NCBI GenBank assembly: GCA_031253995.1
Contig: JAIRVG010000075.1
Span: 16,921 to 80,920 of the forward strand
Length of the DNA stretch: 64,000 nucleotides
From: Paucimonas sp.
GTDB taxonomy: Bacteria > Pseudomonadota > Gammaproteobacteria > Pseudomonadales > Pseudomonadaceae
Direction of reading: 5' to 3'
Part shown: positions 6,797 through 15,754 of the stretch, piece after piece
How the letters are laid out: every line of letters starts with the position of its first letter
Numbering within the stretch: the first letter of the stretch is position 1
Position numbers and translations under genes: made by a program
The notes under the pieces: generated by a model
The model's input: the letters and a program-made list of their open reading frames with translations, nothing else
What the model was told of the DNA's origin: nothing
Databases searched by the model: none

Positions 6797-8806
6797 ATGC
6801 GTGCGCTGATCGTCGACAACTTCGACTCCTTCACCAACAACATCGCCCAGTACCTCTATGAGGTCTGCGGCGAACAGCCGGTGGTGGTGCCCAATACCCG
6901 CAGTTTCGAGCAGCTCGACCTGGAGCGCTTCGACGCCGTGGTGCTGTCGCCGGGACCGGGGCATCCGACCCGCGCGGCGGACTTCGGCGTCTGCCGCGAG
7001 GTGCTGGCGCGGGCGCGGATCCCGCTGCTCGGCGTTTGCCTCGGGCACCAGGGCATCAACTGTCATTTCGGCGGCAAGGTCGAACATGCGCCGCAGCCGG
7101 TGCACGGCTACCGCACGCGCATCCGCCATGAAGGCAGCGACCTGTTCGCCGGGATCGTCCAGGACTTCGAAGTGGTGCGCTACCACTCGCTGGTGTGCAC
7201 CGAAGTGCCGGACTGCCTGGTGGTCACCGCGCGTTCCGAGTGCGGCCTGGTGATGGGCCTGGCGCACCGCGAGCGGCCGATCTGGGGCGTGCAGTTCCAC
7301 CCTGAGTCCATCGACTCGGAACATGGCCGCCAGGTGCTGCGCAATTTCGTCCGCCTGGTCAGCGAACGCCGGGCCCACCGGCGCCAGGAGGAGGTCGCCG
7401 AGGCCCTGCGTGCGGCCGGTGGGCCGCTGCGCCTGGGCTTCGATTGCCAGCCGCTGGCGCGCCTGCCCGACCCGCTGGACGTCTTCGACAGCCAGTTCGC
7501 CGATGCCGACGCGGCGTTCTGGCTCGACAGCGAACTGGCCGAGCGCGGCCAGGCCCGTTATTCGCTGATGGGCGCCTGCTCCCCCGAGTCGGCGCTGGTG
7601 TTCGGCTACAACGTGAAAAACCGCCAGCTGAGCATCGACGGCCCGCAAGGGCGCAGCGTGCTGAAGGGCGACTTCTTCGAGCTGATGACCCAGGTCATGG
7701 CCCGCTTGCGTCCCGTGCAACGGCCCGAGGCGCCGTTTCCCTTCACCGGCGGGCTGGTCGGCTACCTCGGCTACGAGCTCAAGGCCCTGACCGGTACCGA
7801 CAACATCCATGTCTCGGCGCTGCCCGACGCGCTGCTCTACCTGCCGCAGAACCTGCTGGTGTTCGATCACCTGCGGGGCAAGGCCTGGCAGTGCCACCTG
7901 TGGGGCGAGCGGATGACCCTGAAACCGGCACGCGAGGTCGCCCGCCATCGGCCGCCGCGCTTTTTCCCCGGCCCGGTGGCCGAGGCCGCGCTGGGCCTGG
8001 CCGACTGTGCCGCCACCTACCGCGACAAGGTCGATGCCTGCCTGCGCCAGATCGTCGATGGCGAGTCCTATGAAATCTGCCTGACCAACCGCGCCCGTAT
8101 GGCCTGCGCCGAACCGCCGCTGGACGTCTACCAGCGCATGCGGGCGATCAGCCCGGTGCCCTACGGCGCCTTCATCGATACCGGCGCCTTCGCCATCCTC
8201 AGCGCGTCGCCGGAAACCTTCCTGCGCATCGACAGCGGCGGGCGCATCCTCTCCCGGCCGATCAAGGGCACCCGCCCGCGGGGCTGCAGTACCGAGATCG
8301 ACCAGACACTGCGCCAGGACCTCGCCGACTCGGCCAAGGACCGCGCGGAGAACCTGATGATCGTCGACCTGGTGCGCCATGACCTCAACGGTATCTGCGT
8401 GCCCGGTTCGGTGACGGTGCCACGGGCCTTCGCCATCGAGAGCTATTCCTCGGTGCACCAGCTGGTGTCCACCGTGGAAGGCCAGCTGCGCGCCGATGTC
8501 GCGCCGTTTGCGGCGATCCGCGCCTGTTTTCCCGGCGGCTCGATGACCGGCGCGCCGAAGCGCCGGGCCATGGAAATCATCGACCGCCTGGAGTCCTCGG
8601 CCCGTGGCGTGTACGCCGGGGCCCTGGGCTGGATCGGCGTGGATGGCTACACCGACCTGAGCATCGTCATCCGCACCGCGGTGCTCAAGGACGGCACGGC
8701 CAGCTTCGGCATCGGCGGCGCCATCGTCGCCGCCTCGGACCCGGCGGAAGAAATGCACGAGACGCTGGTCAAGGCCAGCGTGCCGTTCCACAGCATCAGG
8801 AGGTGA
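6797..8806 (+). CDS. Fused aminodeoxychorismate synthase (PabA-PabB type, PapA-like)
   Basis: 669 residues combining a glutamine amidotransferase (1 to about 190; triad C81 in GVCLGHQG, H168 and E170 in VQFHPES) with a chorismate-binding synthase (about 215-665). The chorismate domain has PIKGT at 488-492; lysine in this motif marks 4-amino-4-deoxychorismate synthases, whereas anthranilate synthases have PIAGT. GGSMTGAPKRRAMEIID and GIGGAIVAASDP are further family marks. It should turn chorismate and glutamine into ADC, feeding the mutase just upstream and the dehydrogenase just downstream. No lyase gene is present, so folate synthesis is unlikely. The fusion order is the one seen in PapA-type enzymes of 4-aminophenylalanine pathways. 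Confidence 0.9.
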   Translation: MRALIVDNFDSFTNNIAQYLYEVCGEQPVVVPNTRSFEQLDLERFDAVVLSPGPGHPTRAADFGVCREVLARARIPLLGVCLGHQGINCHFGGKVEHAPQPVHGYRTRIRHEGSDLFAGIVQDFEVVRYHSLVCTEVPDCLVVTARSECGLVMGLAHRERPIWGVQFHPESIDSEHGRQVLRNFVRLVSERRAHRRQEEVAEALRAAGGPLRLGFDCQPLARLPDPLDVFDSQFADADAAFWLDSELAERGQARYSLMGACSPESALVFGYNVKNRQLSIDGPQGRSVLKGDFFELMTQVMARLRPVQRPEAPFPFTGGLVGYLGYELKALTGTDNIHVSALPDALLYLPQNLLVFDHLRGKAWQCHLWGERMTLKPAREVARHRPPRFFPGPVAEAALGLADCAATYRDKVDACLRQIVDGESYEICLTNRARMACAEPPLDVYQRMRAISPVPYGAFIDTGAFAILSASPETFLRIDSGGRILSRPIKGTRPRGCSTEIDQTLRQDLADSAKDRAENLMIVDLVRHDLNGICVPGSVTVPRAFAIESYSSVHQLVSTVEGQLRADVAPFAAIRACFPGGSMTGAPKRRAMEIIDRLESSARGVYAGALGWIGVDGYTDLSIVIRTAVLKDGTASFGIGGAIVAASDPAEEMHETLVKASVPFHSIRR

Positions 8807-8809
8807 ACC

Positions 8810-9799
8810 TTGGACAACTATCTGATCGTCGGCGGTGCCGGCATCGTCGGGCGTTTCATCGCCGGGCTGCTGGCCGATGCCGGGCATGCCCCCATCATCA
8901 TCGATCGCGAGCCGGCCGGGCGGGCCTTCGACCAGCGGGTGATGGACGCCCTCGACCTGCCCGAGCAGGCACCGGAGCTGCTGCAGGGTGTCACCACCCT
9001 GGTGCTGGCACTGCCCGAGGCCGTCGCCGTGAGGGTGCTGCAACGCTACGCTCGGTCGATGCCGTTGCTACGCCTGCTGGTCAACACCTGTTCGGTGCAG
9101 CAGCCCTTCCAGGAGCAGGCCGCGGCGCTGTTGCCCGACGTGCCGTCGCTGGGCATCAACCCGATGTTCTCGCCGACCCTGGACTGCCGCGGCCGCCCGG
9201 TGCTGCTCTGCGAGCGCAAGCCCGGCGCGGCAGGGGCCTGGTTCGCCGAACTGCTGGGCGGGCATGGCATGCGCGTCAGCCGCCTGCACCCGGAGGAACA
9301 CGACCGCACCCTGGCCGTGTGCCAGACGCTGCCCCACGCGGCGGTGCTGGCCTTCGCCTTCGCCGTGCAGCGCAGCGAATGCGATCCCGCCGTGCTCGCC
9401 GCCCTGGCGCCGCCGCCGATGCAGACCCTGCTCGGCCTGGCCGCGCGGATCCTGCAGCAGCCGCCGCAGACCTACTGGGACATCCAGCGGCACAACCGCC
9501 ATGGTGCGCGCCAGCGTGAATACCTGGGCAGCGGTCTCGACCTGCTGCACCAGTTCTGTCGCCAGGACTCCGTGGACGCCTTCGCCGCCGAGCTGGATGC
9601 GGTTCGCGACTGGCTGGGGCCCGGCGTGGCCGCGCACGCGCGTACCTGCGCGCGGCTTTTCAATCTGTTGAACATGTCTCAGGGAGAGATAGACGATGTA
9701 CGAAGCGGCAAGCCCTCTGGTGTCGATGCTCAAGGACCGCAGCAAGGGGGCGGCGTTGCTGGTGATCATGCTGCCGGTCCTGCTGGTCACCATCGATAA
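8810..9799 (+). CDS. Prephenate dehydrogenase-like, probable 4-amino-4-deoxyprephenate dehydrogenase
   Basis: 329 residues starting at TTG 8810, with a strong AGGAGGTGA ribosome site that overlaps the preceding stop. The NAD-binding N-terminus is YLIVGGAGIVGRF (G9-x-G11-x-x-G14), and SLGINPMFSPTL at the TyrA active-site region matches PapC/CmlC enzymes, which convert 4-amino-4-deoxyprephenate to 4-aminophenylpyruvate. A transaminase to give 4-aminophenylalanine is not in the operon and would be a housekeeping one. The last 35 residues or so, after LFNLLNMSQ, overlap the next gene by 104 bases, are rich in Gly/Gln/His and look like read-through of another frame. A small frameshift near 9670 would give an earlier stop. 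Confidence 0.8.
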   Translation: MDNYLIVGGAGIVGRFIAGLLADAGHAPIIIDREPAGRAFDQRVMDALDLPEQAPELLQGVTTLVLALPEAVAVRVLQRYARSMPLLRLLVNTCSVQQPFQEQAAALLPDVPSLGINPMFSPTLDCRGRPVLLCERKPGAAGAWFAELLGGHGMRVSRLHPEEHDRTLAVCQTLPHAAVLAFAFAVQRSECDPAVLAALAPPPMQTLLGLAARILQQPPQTYWDIQRHNRHGARQREYLGSGLDLLHQFCRQDSVDAFAAELDAVRDWLGPGVAAHARTCARLFNLLNMSQGEIDDVRSGKPSGVDAQGPQQGGGVAGDHAAGPAGHHR

Positions 9800-11171
9800 C
9801 ACCATCCTCACCTTCGCCCTGCCGCGCATCGCCGCGGCCCTCGGCCCGTCCGCCGCCGCCCAGTTGTGGATGATCGATGCCTATTCGCTGGTGCTGGCCG
9901 GGTTGCTGGTGACCATGGGCGGCTGCGGCGACCGCTTCGGTCACCGGCGCCTGCTGTTCATCGGCTGCGGTGGCTTTGCCGTGGTCTCGCTGTTGCTGGC
10001 ACTGTCGCAGCAGGACTGGCAACTGATCGCCGGGCGGGCGTTGCTCGGCGTGTTTGGCGCGATGATCCTGCCGGCGACCCTGGCCCTGATCCGCGGCGCC
10101 TTCGAGGACCGCGAGGAGCGTCGCGTGGCCGTGGCGGTCTGGGCCACCTGCCTGACCCTGGGTTCGGCGCTGGGGCCGCTGCTCGGCGGCGTGCTGTTGC
10201 AGTTCTTCGACTGGCCGTCGGTGTTCCTGGTGGCCTTGCCGTTCCTGCTGCCGGTGTTGCTGCTGGCGCCGTCGATTGCCGAAACCGAACGGGAGCGGGG
10301 CGCGGCGGTGGACGTTGCCAGCATCCTGCTCAGCCTGGCGGCCATGACCTGCCTGATGCTGGGGCTCAAGCAGGCGGCGACCCAGGGGCTCGATGCCCAG
10401 TCGGTGCTGTGCCTGCTGGCCGGGGGCGCCTGGGGCCTGTCGTTCGTGCGCCGGCAGTTGCAGCTGGAGCAGCCGTTGCTGGACCTGCGTCTGTTCCGGC
10501 GGCGGGCGTTCAGCGTGTCGATCCTGGTGAACCTGGTGAGCCTGGGGCTGCTGATCGGCTTCATCTTCTTTGCCACGCAACTGCTGCAACTGGTGTTCGG
10601 GCTGTCGCCAATGGCGGCGTGCCTGATCCTGGTGCCGGGGCAGGTGCTGGCGATCATCGCGGGGATGGGGATCGTCCCGGTGGCGCAGCGGGTGGGGCCC
10701 AACCTGCTGATCACCGGCTGCCTGCTGGTGGCGGCGGGAGCGTTCGCGGTGATGGCGCTGGTGGAAGCCAGCGTGGTGAGCCTGGGGATTGCGTTCCTGA
10801 TGGTGAATACCAGCGTGGCGGCGATCACCACGGTGTCCAACGACCTGGTGCTGAGCAGCGTGCCGGCGCACAAGGCGGGCAGTGCATCGTCGGTCAGCGA
10901 GACGGCCTATGAGGTGGGGGTGGTGCTGGGCACGACCCTGATTGGCGGGGCGGTGGCGGCGGTGTATCGGTTGTCGCTGGTGGTGCCGGAGGGGATGTCC
11001 GAGGCGGTGGCGACCTTGGGCGGGGCCCATGCGACGGGCGGCGAGGCGTTGGTGCAGGCGGTGAATGGTGCGTTCCGGGAAGGGGTGAGCGTGACCAGTG
11101 GCGCGGTGGCCGGCCTGGTGGTGGTGTTTGCGCTGTTGACCTTGAGGGGGCTGCGCGGTGTCCGGAGCTAA
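9696..11171 (+). CDS. MFS exporter, DHA2 (14-helix drug:H+ antiporter) family
   Basis: 491-residue, strongly hydrophobic protein. It has the D-x-T motif of multidrug exporters in the first helix (VTIDNTILTFALP), GDRFGHRRLL as motif A between helices 2 and 3, and length and C-terminus of 14-helix SmvA/QacA-like pumps. As the last gene of the biosynthetic operon it is the likely exporter of, or self-resistance pump for, the pathway product. The ATG at 9696 follows CAGGGAGAG. It overlaps the end of the dehydrogenase frame by 104 bases. A REPIN lies four bases after its stop. Confidence 0.88.
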   Translation: MYEAASPLVSMLKDRSKGAALLVIMLPVLLVTIDNTILTFALPRIAAALGPSAAAQLWMIDAYSLVLAGLLVTMGGCGDRFGHRRLLFIGCGGFAVVSLLLALSQQDWQLIAGRALLGVFGAMILPATLALIRGAFEDREERRVAVAVWATCLTLGSALGPLLGGVLLQFFDWPSVFLVALPFLLPVLLLAPSIAETERERGAAVDVASILLSLAAMTCLMLGLKQAATQGLDAQSVLCLLAGGAWGLSFVRRQLQLEQPLLDLRLFRRRAFSVSILVNLVSLGLLIGFIFFATQLLQLVFGLSPMAACLILVPGQVLAIIAGMGIVPVAQRVGPNLLITGCLLVAAGAFAVMALVEASVVSLGIAFLMVNTSVAAITTVSNDLVLSSVPAHKAGSASSVSETAYEVGVVLGTTLIGGAVAAVYRLSLVVPEGMSEAVATLGGAHATGGEALVQAVNGAFREGVSVTSGAVAGLVVVFALLTLRGLRGVRS

Positions 11172-11174
11172 TCG

Positions 11175-11246
11175 TGTGGGAGCGGGTTCACCCGCGATGG
11201 CGTCGGTGAGTTCACCATCGTAATCGCGGGTAAACCCGCTCCCACA
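11175..11246. repeat. REPIN (paired REP palindromes)
   Basis: Two inverted REP units, TGTGGGAGCGGGTTCACCCG (from 11175) and CGGGTAAACCCGCTCCCACA (ending 11246), each itself a small hairpin, separated by about 25 bases. The same family recurs at 34662-34731 (paired) and as single palindromes at 15755-15790 and 50254-50281. It lies between the ends of two convergent genes and can also stop transcription. Confidence 0.85.
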
Positions 11247-11280
11247 AGGGAGCTGGCTCGCCCCGGAACACTGGACATGC

Positions 11281-12933
11281 TCAGCTCAACAACGCCTGCA
11301 ACGTCGCCAGGTCGTCCGCTTCCTCCACCGGCTTGTCCTGCCGCCACCTGAGCATCCGCGGAAAGCGCACGGCGATGCCGCTCTTGTGCCGTTTCGACAG
11401 GGCGATCCCTTCGAAGGCCAGCTCGAAGACCATGCTCGGCGTCACGCTGCGCACCGGACCGAAGGTCTCGACGGTGGTCTTGCGGATGATCCCGTCGACA
11501 CTGCGCATCTCCACATCGCTCAACCCGGAATAGGCCTTGGCGAACGGCACCAGGCTGCGCTCCGGCGTACCCGCCGGGGCATCCCACACGGCGAAGGTGT
11601 AGTCGCTGTACAGGCTGGCGCGCCGCCCATGTCCGCGCTGGGCATAGATCAGCACCGCATCCACGGTGAACGGGTCGATCTTCCACTTCCACCACACCCC
11701 CATGTCCTTGGTCCGGCCAACCCCGTACAACGCCTCCCGGGCCTTGAGCATCAGGCCCTCCACTCCGAGGCTGCGGGAGGCCTCGCGCTGGCGCGCCAGG
11801 TCGGCCCAGTCGCTGCCGTGCAGCAGCGGGGAGAGTTGCAGTACTGCGGCCTCGCATGCGCCCACTACCCCCTCCAGCTGACGCCGCCGTTCGTACTGCG
11901 GGCGGTTGCGCCAGTCCTCGCCGGCCCATTCCAGCAGGTCGTAGGCCAGCAGGACCACCGGCGCGTCGGCCAGCAGCTTCTTGCCCAGGGTCTTGCGCCC
12001 GATGCGCTGCTGGAGCAGGGCGAACGGTTGCACGGCGATGGCGTCGGCGCCGGGCTTCCACACCACGATCTCGCCATCCAGCACCGTGCCGTCCGGCAGG
12101 CTGGCGGCGAGGGCGTGAAACTCGGGAAAACGCTCGGTCACCAGTTCCTCGCCCCGTGACCAGACCCACAACTGGCCATCGCGCTTGACCAGTTGCGCGC
12201 GGATGCCGTCCCACTTCCACTCCGCCTGCCAGTCCTGCACCGGGCCGAGCAATGCCTCGAACTGTTCCACCGGCTGTTGCAGGGCATGGGCGAGGAAGAA
12301 CGGGTAGGGCTGGCCGCCACGTTGCGCATGTTCCTCGGCGCTGGGGGCGGCGATCAGCGCCTGGTAGCCCTGCGCCGTCGGGCGATGGCCGAGGTCGGTG
12401 TAGCCCACCAGGCGCTGCGCCACCTGCTTGGCGTCGACTTCGCTCAACTGGGCCAGGGCGCGGGTTACCAGGAGCTTGGACACGCCGACGCGGAAGCTAC
12501 CGGTGATCAGCTTCATGCACACCAGCAGGCTGTTGCGGTCCAGTTGCGCCCACAACGGCGGCAGGCGCTCGGCCAGTACCTCCGGGGCCAGGCCGCGCAG
12601 GGGCAGCAACTGCTCCTCGACCCAGAAGGCCAGGCCGGCATCGCTGCTGTGCTCGCTCTCCGGCAACAGCAGGGAAAAGGTCTCGGCCAAGTCGCCCACC
12701 GCCTGGTAGCTCTCTTCGAACAGCCATTCCGGCAGGCCCGACAGGCGCACCGCCAGCTCCCGCAGCAGGCGGGTCGGCACCAGTTGGCGCGGCCGCCCGC
12801 CGGCGAGGAAATACACGGCCCAGGCCGCATCTTCCGGCGGGGCCTGGCGGAAATAGTCCTGAAGGGCCTGGAGCTTGGCGTTGCTGGAGGTGGTGGCATC
12901 CAGGCGCAGGTAGAGCTCGGCGAACGCCTTCAT
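11281..12933 (-). CDS. ATP-dependent DNA ligase (ligase-exonuclease cluster type)
   Basis: 550-residue ligase with an N-terminal DNA-binding domain (1 to about 200), an adenylation domain with the lysine motif K240-W-D-G243 in EWKWDGIRA, DGTVLDGEIVVW, GVEGLMLKAREALY and WWKWKIDPF, and a C-terminal OB domain. This is the stand-alone bacterial type that often sits with an MBL-fold exonuclease, and that exonuclease gene is found at 14665-15681 on the same strand. Here the two are separated by an MscS gene on the opposite strand rather than being adjacent. A role in DNA repair beside NAD-dependent LigA is expected. Confidence 0.92.
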   Translation of the reverse strand: MKAFAELYLRLDATTSSNAKLQALQDYFRQAPPEDAAWAVYFLAGGRPRQLVPTRLLRELAVRLSGLPEWLFEESYQAVGDLAETFSLLLPESEHSSDAGLAFWVEEQLLPLRGLAPEVLAERLPPLWAQLDRNSLLVCMKLITGSFRVGVSKLLVTRALAQLSEVDAKQVAQRLVGYTDLGHRPTAQGYQALIAAPSAEEHAQRGGQPYPFFLAHALQQPVEQFEALLGPVQDWQAEWKWDGIRAQLVKRDGQLWVWSRGEELVTERFPEFHALAASLPDGTVLDGEIVVWKPGADAIAVQPFALLQQRIGRKTLGKKLLADAPVVLLAYDLLEWAGEDWRNRPQYERRRQLEGVVGACEAAVLQLSPLLHGSDWADLARQREASRSLGVEGLMLKAREALYGVGRTKDMGVWWKWKIDPFTVDAVLIYAQRGHGRRASLYSDYTFAVWDAPAGTPERSLVPFAKAYSGLSDVEMRSVDGIIRKTTVETFGPVRSVTPSMVFELAFEGIALSKRHKSGIAVRFPRMLRWRQDKPVEEADDLATLQALLS

Positions 12934-13070
12934 GTTCGCGCCTCGCGGTGATGGGTCTTGTTGCTGTGACCGGCAGGCGGCGGAAAAGTCCGATTCGCTT
13001 CGCTATGGTTAAGCCAGGCAGCCGTAATGCCGGTTCGGGTTTGGGTTGGATTGACCAGGGAGCACTCACG

Positions 13071-14717
13071 ATGAAGCGGTTGCCCAGGCTGTTGCTGTGG
13101 TTGTGTCTGATCCTGCCTGCACTGGCCTCAGCCGACGAGGTCGCGACGCCGGCCAGCGCCGATCTGCGTATCGCCAACCGCGTACTCTTCACCTTTCGCG
13201 CCACGCTGCTGGGGGAATCCCCAACAGCCCGGGCGCAGCGGGCCGAAGCGATCATCGAGGACGCGCTGCACGGCGACGACGAACCCCAGGTGAGCGTCGA
13301 TCCGGTGATGAACAGCCAGCTCGTGCTGCTCGGCGGACGCCGTGCCTTCATCGTCTCGGCCCAGGACCTGGGCCCCACCGACGTCGATACCCGGGCCCTC
13401 GCCGAACAGGCGGCGGACAGGCTGCGCCAGGTCCTCGCGGAAACCCGCGAGGCGCGCAGCCTGCGCTTTCTCGGCAAGGCCGCCGCATTCGCCGCGCTGG
13501 CCACCCTGGTCTACCTGCTGCTGGTCAAGGCCGCCGGCTACACCCGGCGCAAGCTCGGCGCGCTGTTGCCGCGGCTGATGCACGACCGGGCGCGGCAGAT
13601 CAAGGTGGGACAGATGCCGCTGTTCGACCTGCACCAGCTGTACCTGCTGATGGACCGCCTGGTGGGCCTGCTCCATGGCGTGCTGCTGGTGCTGTTCACC
13701 TACCAGTGGCTGAGCTACGTGCTGTCGCGCTTCCCCTATACCCGGCCGTGGGGTGAAAGCCTCAACACCTACCTGCTGGACATGCTGCACTACCTGCTGC
13801 GCGGCATGCTCGACGCGATTCCCGGGCTGGTGGTGGCGCTGACGATCTTCTTCATCGCCCGCGGCATCAGCGGCTTTACCCGGCACCTGCTGGCGCGCCT
13901 GTCGCGGCCCGGCACCCTGGGCTGGCTGACCGCGGAAACCCTGCACCCCACCACGCGCCTGACGTCCCTGGCGATCTGGCTGTTCGCCCTGGTCATGGCC
14001 TATCCCTATCTGCCGGGCTCCGGCACCGATGCGTTCAAGGGCCTGTCGGTGCTGCTCGGCCTGATGATTTCCCTGGGCGCGTCCAGCGTGGTGGGGCAGG
14101 CGGCAGCCGGGCTGATCCTCACCTATTCGCGAACCCTGAAGAATGGCGAGTACGTGCGGGTTGGCGAGCACGAAGGCACGGTCACCGAAGTGGGCATCTT
14201 CAACACCACCATCCGCACCGGCCTGGGCGAGGTGCTGACGCTGCCCAACTCGCTGATCACAGGTTCCGTCACGCGCAACTATTCGCGAGTGGTCAAGGGT
14301 GTCGGCTACATCGTCGACACCACGGTGACCATCGGCTACGACACGCCGTGGCGCCAGGTCGAGGCCATGCTGATCGAGGCCGCGCGGCGTACCGAAGGCG
14401 TGCGCGACGAGCCGCGACCGCAGGTGTTCCAGACCGGCCTGTCGGACTTCTACCCGGAATACCGCCTGGTGGCCCAGGCCGTGCCCAGCGAGCCACGGCC
14501 GCGGGCCGAGCTGCTGAGCCTGCTGCACGCCAATATCCAGGACGTGTTCAACGAACACGGGGTGCAGATCATGTCGCCGCACTACCTGGCCGATCCCGAG
14601 AAGGAAAAGTGGGTGCCTCGCGAACGGTGGTTCACCGCCCCGGGCGGGAGCCGGACAAGGAGCCCTAGACGTCCGCCTCGGTTTCCACGTAGAGGTTTTC
14701 GTCGCCGGTCTCGGTGA
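13071..14717 (+). CDS. MscS-family mechanosensitive channel protein
   Basis: 548 residues. A signal peptide (MKRLPRLLLWLCLILPALAS) fixes the start at 13071 despite an open frame from 12948. A periplasmic region of about 140 residues follows, then several membrane helices. The pore-lining helix and beta domain are typical of MscS: GLMISLGASSVVGQAAAGL, then VGEHEGTVTEVGIFNTTIRT and LPNSLITGSVTRNYS. It should open under membrane tension during osmotic downshock. The C-terminal 20 or so residues are very Arg/Pro-rich and overlap the convergent exonuclease gene by 53 bases, so the true end may be slightly earlier if a base error is present. Confidence 0.88.
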   Translation: MKRLPRLLLWLCLILPALASADEVATPASADLRIANRVLFTFRATLLGESPTARAQRAEAIIEDALHGDDEPQVSVDPVMNSQLVLLGGRRAFIVSAQDLGPTDVDTRALAEQAADRLRQVLAETREARSLRFLGKAAAFAALATLVYLLLVKAAGYTRRKLGALLPRLMHDRARQIKVGQMPLFDLHQLYLLMDRLVGLLHGVLLVLFTYQWLSYVLSRFPYTRPWGESLNTYLLDMLHYLLRGMLDAIPGLVVALTIFFIARGISGFTRHLLARLSRPGTLGWLTAETLHPTTRLTSLAIWLFALVMAYPYLPGSGTDAFKGLSVLLGLMISLGASSVVGQAAAGLILTYSRTLKNGEYVRVGEHEGTVTEVGIFNTTIRTGLGEVLTLPNSLITGSVTRNYSRVVKGVGYIVDTTVTIGYDTPWRQVEAMLIEAARRTEGVRDEPRPQVFQTGLSDFYPEYRLVAQAVPSEPRPRAELLSLLHANIQDVFNEHGVQIMSPHYLADPEKEKWVPRERWFTAPGGSRTRSPRRPPRFPRRGFRRRSR

Positions 14718-15681
14718 CGAAACCGCGGGCGTCCAGGCCCAGTTCCTTGAGGTAGCGCACCAGCACCTGCACCGAGCCGTGGGTGACCATCACGCGCTCG
14801 GCGCCGGTCTGTTCGATGGCCCACAGCAGGCCGGGCCAGTCGGCGTGATCGGAGAGCACGAAGCCCCGGTCGACCCCGCGCCGCCGCCGCGTGCCGCGCA
14901 GGCGCATCCAGCCGCTGGCGAAGGCGTCGCTGTAGTCGCCGAAGCGGCGCATCCAGCTGCTGCCGCCGGCTGATGGCGGGGCGATGACCAGGGCCTGGCG
15001 CAGCAGCGGGTCGTTGCGCGGGATATCGCCGGCGTACTGGGTGGGCGGGATGTGCACGCCGCCTTCGCGATAGACCCGGTTCAACGGCTCCACCGCGCCA
15101 TGGGCGAGGATCGTGCCGAGGCTGGCGTCGATGCCGTGGAGGATGCGCTGGGCCTTGCCGAAGGCGTAGCAGAACAGCACGCTGGCCTTGCCACGGGCCT
15201 GGTTGTCGCGCCACCAGGCGTTGATCTGGCTGAAGATCTCGGCCTGGGGTTCCCAGCGATAGATGGGCAGGCCGAAGGTGGATTCGGTGATGAAGGTGTG
15301 GCAGCGCACCGGCTCGAAGGGCGTGCAGGTGCCGTCGGGTTCGACCTTGTAGTCGCCGGAGGCGACCCAGACTTCGCCCTGGTGTTCGAGGCGCACCTGG
15401 GCCGAGCCGAGCACGTGGCCGGCGGGGTGGAAGCTGAGGGTGACGCCGTGGTGGTCCAGGGTCTGGCCGTAGGGCAGGGTCTGCAGGTCGATGTCGGTGC
15501 CGAGGCGGGCGCGGAGGATGCCGGCACCGGGTTCGGCGCACAGGTAGTGGCGGTTGCCGGGGCGGGAGTGGTCGCCGTGGCCATGGGTGATCACCGCACG
15601 GTCCACCGGGCGCCAGGGGTCGATGTAGAAATCGCCGGGCGGACAGTAGAGGCCTTCGGGGCGGGCGATGACGAGGTCCAT
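14665..15681 (-). CDS. Ligase-associated metallo-beta-lactamase-fold DNA exonuclease
   Basis: 338 residues. The metal motif HGHGDH (H33, H35, D37, H38), the second ligand region FHPAGHVLGSAQV, the SGDYK motif and the late LSDHADWPGL show a beta-CASP/SNM1-like nuclease. This family, YSH1/exonuclease of the beta-lactamase fold, is known to pair with stand-alone ATP-dependent ligases. Start ATG 15681 was chosen because MDLVIARPEGLYCPPGDF matches the usual beginning; the open frame reaches further up to 16200 without sense. It converges with and overlaps the MscS gene. Confidence 0.9.
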   Translation of the reverse strand: MDLVIARPEGLYCPPGDFYIDPWRPVDRAVITHGHGDHSRPGNRHYLCAEPGAGILRARLGTDIDLQTLPYGQTLDHHGVTLSFHPAGHVLGSAQVRLEHQGEVWVASGDYKVEPDGTCTPFEPVRCHTFITESTFGLPIYRWEPQAEIFSQINAWWRDNQARGKASVLFCYAFGKAQRILHGIDASLGTILAHGAVEPLNRVYREGGVHIPPTQYAGDIPRNDPLLRQALVIAPPSAGGSSWMRRFGDYSDAFASGWMRLRGTRRRRGVDRGFVLSDHADWPGLLWAIEQTGAERVMVTHGSVQVLVRYLKELGLDARGFVTETGDENLYVETEADV

Positions 15682-15754
15682 GGGCGTGGGCCGGGGTGGT
15701 GGGCTTGTAGCGGTAGAGCGGTGATCGGCGGGAGAAGTTCGAATCTCACCGGGG

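Noticed and set aside
6797..8806. Phenazine PhzE or trpEG
   Set aside because: PIKGT instead of PIAGT, and no phz or trp genes next to it.
4949..9043. 1364-codon leftward open frame across the biosynthetic operon
   Set aside because: It is antisense to five well-supported enzymes, is rich in His/Gln/Gly/Ala/Arg as shadows of GC-rich codon bias are, and shows no domain.
9660..11030. 456-codon leftward frame over the exporter
   Set aside because: Composition dominated by Gln, His and Arg, opposite a clear MFS gene.
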